Positions 5,787 to 8,212 of a DNA stretch of 8,212 nt are shown here, piece after piece. Numbering within the stretch: the stretch's first letter is position 1; each line of letters begins with the position of its first letter. Made by a program: the position numbers and the translations under genes. Source of the stretch: an uncultured Candidatus Saccharibacteria bacterium (lineage in GTDB: Bacteria > Patescibacteria > Saccharimonadia > Saccharimonadales > CAMLKC01); contig CAMLDM010000035.1 in assembly GCA_946479025.1 (NCBI GenBank), positions 1 through 8,212 on the forward strand. The letters run 5' to 3'. The notes beneath the pieces are model-generated. The model saw nothing but the letters and a program-made list of their open reading frames with translations, had not been told where the DNA came from and did no database searches.

Positions 5787-5798
5787 CGTGCGTTTTTT
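5768..5798 (+). terminator. Intrinsic terminator overlapping the end of infB
   Basis: AAAACGCACGTT (5768-5779) pairs perfectly with AACGTGCGTTTT (5785-5796), loop GCGAT, followed by T's through 5798. The left arm is coding sequence and the TAA stop (5784-5786) sits at the loop/right-arm junction, so terminating ribosomes would cover the stem. In the reverse direction only four T's follow, which could still weakly end the convergent gene. Confidence 0.92.
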
Positions 5799-5812
5799 CT
5801 TTGTGAGATCTT

Positions 5813-6130
5813 CTACTTTTGGGTTTCGTTGATTGCGTTGCTGTTTTTAGCGACCTCACCAAGAAGGATGTCAATCTCATCTTGGGTAATGTCTTTGAGC
5901 TCGGGTACATTTTGTTCGATCCAGGCTCCAACTTCTTCGTCGGATCCCTTCTCCTGCAGTTCCAGGAGGGTTTTTAGCTGGTCGTCGTCGAGTGATTCGG
6001 TAATTTCAGCACCGACTCTTTCTTCGAGCGTATCGTTAAGATGCTGCAGGAAGCTTGTTTCGTCCTGTCCGTCGAGACTAATGCCAAATTCATCGAGAAG
6101 TTCGCGGGTGATAAACGGTTGCTGGTTCAT
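5813..6130 (-). CDS. Small acidic protein, DUF5663-like
   Basis: A 105-residue, acidic, probably all-helical protein with no Cys, signal peptide or membrane segment. The run from ELLDEFGI (10-17) through LNDTLEERVGAEITESLDDDQL (31-52) to WIEQNVPEL (69-77) resembles the DUF5663 group of small proteins widespread in Saccharibacteria and other CPR genomes; this is from memory of the family pattern. No biochemical function is known to me. AAGGA 10 nt before ATG supports the start. The leader is nearly identical to that of the upstream gene at 6186-7046, from which it is 55 bp away on the same strand. The pair may be co-transcribed. A TATACT hexamer at 6179-6184 (minus strand) may add an internal promoter but has no good -35. 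Confidence 0.75.
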   Translation of the reverse strand: MNQQPFITRELLDEFGISLDGQDETSFLQHLNDTLEERVGAEITESLDDDQLKTLLELQEKGSDEEVGAWIEQNVPELKDITQDEIDILLGEVAKNSNAINETQK

Positions 6131-6138
6131 TTTAGGTA

Positions 6139-6156
6139 ATTCCTTTTTTGCTTTTT
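6139..6156 (-). repeat. Shared leader element, copy 1
   Basis: On the coding strand this reads AAAAAGCAAAAAAGGAAT and contains the Shine-Dalgarno AAGGA of the gene at 5813-6130. It matches 7054-7070 except for one extra A. A looser ACC-AAATG pattern continues to both start codons. Confidence 0.7.
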
Positions 6157-6185
6157 AATGTGTTCACTTACTTTGACAGTATACT

Positions 6186-7046
6186 CTACTTAGAGGCGTT
6201 CCATGCAGCATCGACGGCTGCCTGTCCGGTTATTTGGGCGCGGGTGGCTAAGCGGCCTAAACGCTTTTTCTGCTTATTCGTAAAGTTCGCCGCAGTATTA
6301 TATTTTTCTACCACCTTATTTTTGCGTTTAGCCCAACGTTCGTGTCGTGCACGCTTGCGTTCTGCTGCGGCACGAGCCCGAAGCTCTATTCCTGCCTGAA
6401 TGGCTGCGTATTTTTCCATTTTTGCATTATGGCGTTCCGTACGTCGCTGATCTCTTTCGGCCTGTCGCTGATCGCGGGCCTCCTGTTTGGCCTGAGCACG
6501 AGCATCCCAACGTGACTCTGCGGCCGCGTAAGTGGATTTTGCAGCGCTTTTTGTGCCTTTAACCGCGCCTTTACCGGCCATGATGCCGAGGCCAAGCGTA
6601 ATAAGCCCGGCACCTTTGAGCTTGTTAAGTGCGCCGCGGCCGATTTTACGCACCGTGCCTTTTGCTTTTTCGGTCATTTCTTCGCGGAATTCACGGCGGT
6701 CTTGGCGGCGACTTTCGTGATCAAGTTCGTTTTTACCGAATTCCTGAGCTGTTTCACTTACCATACTTTGCTCTTCCGGATAAGCCAGGCTCGCGAGGTG
6801 GAGTTTGTAATCTTCGCCATCACGCTTGCGATATTCGCTGAGGGCTTGATCGTGGGCAGAATTTATTGCACGCTCCTGAAGAAGCGCTGCAGTGCGTTCA
6901 AGGGCATTTCCCATAGGGGAGGCCACACGATTATCGACGATCTCTTGGCCGGCCACGACCACGTCGTGATTTACGTAATCCGCTGGATCAGTAGGTACGA
7001 AGTCGTCTTCTGACTCCGTGCGAGAGTGAGTGAGGGTTTCTGTCAT
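6186..7046 (-). CDS. Unrecognised highly basic helical protein
   Basis: I do not recognise this 286-residue protein. The N-terminal half (1-125) is acidic to mixed and hydrophilic. Residues 126-145 are basic (KAKGTVRKIGRGALNKLKG). Residues 146-164 form a glycine-rich hydrophobic stretch (AGLITLGLGIMAGKG), too short and polar for a confident membrane segment but possibly a membrane-associating helix. Residues 177-248 are a long charged helix packed with Arg, Lys, Gln and Glu (repeats like QAERDQRRTERH), likely coiled coil or nucleic acid-binding. The tail is basic. There is no signal peptide, Cys or enzymatic motif. It has a consensus promoter, and AAGGA lies 9 nt before ATG. A structural, nucleoid or envelope-associated role is possible, but none is shown by the sequence. 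Confidence 0.75.
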   Translation of the reverse strand: MTETLTHSRTESEDDFVPTDPADYVNHDVVVAGQEIVDNRVASPMGNALERTAALLQERAINSAHDQALSEYRKRDGEDYKLHLASLAYPEEQSMVSETAQEFGKNELDHESRRQDRREFREEMTEKAKGTVRKIGRGALNKLKGAGLITLGLGIMAGKGAVKGTKSAAKSTYAAAESRWDARAQAKQEARDQRQAERDQRRTERHNAKMEKYAAIQAGIELRARAAAERKRARHERWAKRKNKVVEKYNTAANFTNKQKKRLGRLATRAQITGQAAVDAAWNASK

Positions 7047-7053
7047 TTGGTCG

Positions 7054-7070
7054 ATTCCTTTTTGCTTTTT
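7054..7070 (-). repeat. Shared leader element, copy 2
   Basis: On the coding strand this reads AAAAAGCAAAAAGGAAT and includes the Shine-Dalgarno of the gene at 6186-7046. It is the counterpart of 6139-6156, with one A fewer. The A-rich stretch upstream of the SD could also serve as an S1-binding enhancer, which is inference. Confidence 0.7.
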
Positions 7071-7086
7071 GTTTGATTATGTGATT

Positions 7087-7116
7087 ATTATAAACATTAA
7101 TAGTATAAAAAGTCAA
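7087..7116 (-). promoter_or_regulatory. Promoter of the 6186-7046 gene
   Basis: On the minus strand TTGACT (7111-7116) is followed by an 18-nt spacer and a perfect TATAAT (7087-7092). The surroundings are very AT-rich. The predicted start near 7080 leaves a leader of about 34 nt containing the shared leader element. Confidence 0.82.
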
Positions 7117-7142
7117 TAGTATCTAAATAATAATATTAATAT

Positions 7143-7179
7143 AAAAACAAATCCACATCAGTTATCGATGTGGATTTGT
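7143..7179 (-). terminator. Intrinsic terminator, minus strand
   Basis: ACAAATCCACATC (7147-7159) and GATGTGGATTTGT (7167-7179) form a perfect 13-bp stem with a 7-nt loop. Read on the minus strand it runs into TTTTT (7143-7147) and AT-rich sequence. On the plus strand no T-run follows. It would end transcripts coming leftward from the G+C-rich gene at 7309-8043 and insulate the next promoter. Confidence 0.8.
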
Positions 7180-7308
7180 GAAAAGTACGAGGATACGACA
7201 GTGAGGTTTCGCTGTCATGTCGAGATACTTTTTAAGGGGTTGGACCCGGCGGGGCGGGCCACGGAACTCGAGTGAATTCCGTGGCCACGCTCCCGCGCGG
7301 GTTCCCCA
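7180..7308. other. Boundary segment between AT-rich DNA and the G+C-rich gene
   Basis: No gene is seen. A 7-bp hairpin lies at 7197-7216 (GACAGTG/CGCTGTC, one G-T pair). Base composition changes sharply near 7236, from balanced or AT-rich to very G+C-rich. The segment then contains the hairpin at 7257-7286. This could mark the edge of an acquired cassette or an assembly join. Confidence 0.5.
7257..7286 (-). terminator. G+C-rich hairpin downstream of the 7309-8043 gene
   Basis: GGCCACGGAA (7257-7266) pairs perfectly with TTCCGTGGCC (7277-7286), with a 10-nt loop. It begins 22 nt after the stop codon on the minus strand. No T-run follows, so it resembles the U-less terminators or 3' stabilising hairpins often found in high-G+C actinobacteria. 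The real stop signal may be the U-tailed hairpin at 7143-7179. Confidence 0.5.
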
Positions 7309-8043
7309 TCAGTTGACGGCCTGGGCGAGCTTCTGGTAGTCGCTCTTGATGTCCGACGCGATCACGCGAGGCACGACCGTGTCGGTGGAGCCGGGCCTGT
7401 TGGACTGCCGGGCACTGGTGAGCGGGCTGAGCTTGTCCACCAGCGGCTTGATGTCGCCCTTCTTGACCATGTCGGCCGGGAGGGCGGCGGTCGGCGCGGG
7501 CTTGTTGAGCTCGGCCTCGAGCTTGTGCGCCAGCGAACCGGCCACGCTCTTGTCCCTCTCGTTCTTGAGCGTCTCCACGGCCTTGTCGCGCTCGTCCTTC
7601 GTCTTCTTGAGCTCGGCCTCGAGCGAGACGATGGCGACGGGAGTTCCCTTGCCGTCGACCTGGATGTACTCCGGGTCGCCGGGAGTCAGGGCACGACGCA
7701 GCAGCTGCTTCGAACCCTTCGGGACGATGGTGTCGTCCGCGGAGAGCAGGAGCTGGAGGGCGTTCTGCGCCTCCACCTGCGGGTTCGTGCCGCTGGAGCC
7801 GGCGCCGAGCGCCTGAGCGGGCGCGCCGTTGTTGGCGCGGGCCTGGGCGTAGGTGCCGGCCGCGAGGGACTTGGCGTCCGCGCGGTTGGCGACGACGGCG
7901 GCGAGGGCGGCGAGCAGGTCCTCCTGCTCCTGACGGGAGAAGGAGGGGTCCGCCAGGGCGTCGGTGACGTCGGCGGCGAACTGGTTGCTGAGGTCCTCGA
8001 TCCGCTTGGCGGAAGCGGTCTTGCCTGCGGTGGCGTCGAACAT
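7309..8043 (-). CDS. Unrecognised G+C-rich gene, coiled-coil protein
   Basis: I do not recognise this 244-residue protein. It is hydrophilic and Ala-rich, lacks Cys and has no signal peptide or membrane segment. Residues 15-70 look helical. Residues 71-90 are a flexible Gly/Ala/Ser/Asn/Pro linker. Residues 139-180 form a probable coiled coil (EAELKKTKDERDKAVETL onward), followed by a Pro-rich hinge (182-190) and a mixed C-terminus. The start is well supported by AGGAGGA 7 nt before ATG. Codons strongly favour G or C at the third position, unlike every other gene here, suggesting transfer from a high-G+C organism, perhaps actinobacterial. A phage scaffold, structural or other accessory protein is conceivable but unproven. 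It has its own promoter with repeated operator-like motifs. A different minus-strand frame (7232-8065) is Arg/Gly/Pro-rich and is a composition artefact. Confidence 0.75.
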   Translation of the reverse strand: MFDATAGKTASAKRIEDLSNQFAADVTDALADPSFSRQEQEDLLAALAAVVANRADAKSLAAGTYAQARANNGAPAQALGAGSSGTNPQVEAQNALQLLLSADDTIVPKGSKQLLRRALTPGDPEYIQVDGKGTPVAIVSLEAELKKTKDERDKAVETLKNERDKSVAGSLAHKLEAELNKPAPTAALPADMVKKGDIKPLVDKLSPLTSARQSNRPGSTDTVVPRVIASDIKSDYQKLAQAVN

Positions 8044-8060
8044 GGTTGTGTCCTCCTCGG

Positions 8061-8190
8061 GACATTGTGCGGAAGAACCTACTTTACAATATTTAATTAT
8101 TATTCAGTTGTTAACCACACAATGTCTCTCGCGAGGCGACATTGTGCAATACTATACGCGACCGAGTCGTATAGAGTATTGCACAATGTC
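8061..8190. repeat. Four copies of a 10-bp motif around the promoter
   Basis: GACATTGTGC occurs at 8061-8070 and 8138-8147. Its reverse complement GCACAATGTC occurs at 8181-8190, and ACACAATGTC (9 of 10) at 8117-8126. Orientation therefore alternates. The first copy lies in the predicted 5' leader just before the Shine-Dalgarno. The second abuts the -35 hexamer. The third and fourth extend into longer identity (CGACATTGTGCAATACT) as hairpin arms. The simplest reading is binding sites of a repressor or activator not encoded in this window. Confidence 0.85.
8086..8114 (-). promoter_or_regulatory. Promoter of the 7309-8043 gene
   Basis: On the minus strand TTAACA (8109-8114), a 17-nt AT-rich spacer and TATTGT (8086-8091) form a good promoter. 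The predicted start near 8079 gives a leader of about 36 nt containing one copy of the 10-bp motif and the Shine-Dalgarno AGGAGGA. The promoter is bracketed by inverted motif copies at 8061-8070 and 8117-8126. Confidence 0.75.
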
Positions 8191-8191
8191 G
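8137..8191. repeat. Large nested inverted repeat (hairpin)
   Basis: A perfect 17-bp inverted repeat (8137-8153 with 8175-8191) encloses a further 5-bp stem ATACG/CGTAT (8154-8158/8168-8172), with AG bulged at 8173-8174 and a 9-nt loop. The whole can form about 22 bp. No T-run follows on either strand, so it is not a standard terminator. It lies upstream of the promoter. Options are a palindromic operator, a protein-binding cruciform, or an end or recombination site of a mobile element. Confidence 0.8.
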
Positions 8192-8212
8192 GGCTGTTCT
8201 CTGATGGGGTAG

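Noticed and set aside
6173..6201. Plus-strand TTGACA as a promoter
   Set aside because: No -10 hexamer lies 16-18 nt downstream and no plus-strand gene follows.
7267..7279. CTCGAG and GAATTC next to each other, resembling a cloning linker
   Set aside because: Both fall in the loop and inner stem of a hairpin; two common six-base sites close together are weak evidence, and no vector sequence is recognised.
7232..8065. 277-codon minus-strand frame rich in Arg, Gly and Pro
   Set aside because: It is an alternate frame of the G+C-rich gene at 7309-8043; its start lacks a fitting SD and its composition is typical of a shadow frame.
1..8212. CRISPR array, tRNA genes or insertion sequence
   Set aside because: No regularly spaced direct repeats, cloverleaf pattern or transposase motif was seen on either strand.

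Overview
The window looks like a chromosomal contig from a Patescibacteria/CPR-type bacterium, most probably Saccharibacteria (TM7). This is inferred from gene content, not from a database match. The pointers are a short IF-2 of 590 residues, a four-domain S1 protein directly followed by infB, a small acidic protein resembling the CPR-associated DUF5663 group, a KGG-repeat mini-protein and a mini LPxTG protein. TGA is used as an ordinary stop (for example at 2776-2778), which argues against the UGA=Gly code of Gracilibacteria/Absconditabacteria.

Layout. 1-474 is the 3' end of an rRNA operon: the 23S tail, a long structured 23S-5S spacer, 5S rRNA and a strong intrinsic terminator. 475-795 is non-coding, with two or three hairpins and a near-consensus promoter for the KGG-repeat gene (796-1023). 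That gene converges on, and shares a bidirectional terminator with, a minus-strand pair: a ROK-family sugar kinase-like protein (1510-2325) and a compact ImmA/IrrE-like metallopeptidase with a C-terminal zinc ribbon (1071-1538), overlapping by 29 bp. Divergent from the ROK gene is a small LPxTG membrane protein (2407-2778). Its stop codon lies inside the promoter of the translation block rpsA (2878-3957) - infB (4014-5786). That block ends at a terminator whose stem contains the infB stop codon.

5813-7046 is a minus-strand pair of unrecognised or poorly characterised genes, a DUF5663-like acidic protein and a very basic helical protein. Both are preceded by nearly the same 17-18 nt leader, which carries the ribosome binding site. 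A strong promoter and a terminator hairpin separate them from the last region.

7180-8212 differs in character. It holds a very G+C-rich gene of unknown function (7309-8043) with a strong Shine-Dalgarno and an AT-rich promoter. Four copies of a 10-bp motif (GACATTGTGC or its reverse complement) surround that promoter, two of them forming the arms of a large hairpin. This cassette looks acquired and tightly regulated, and is the most unusual part of the window. A chimeric assembly join near 7180-7240 cannot be excluded from sequence alone.
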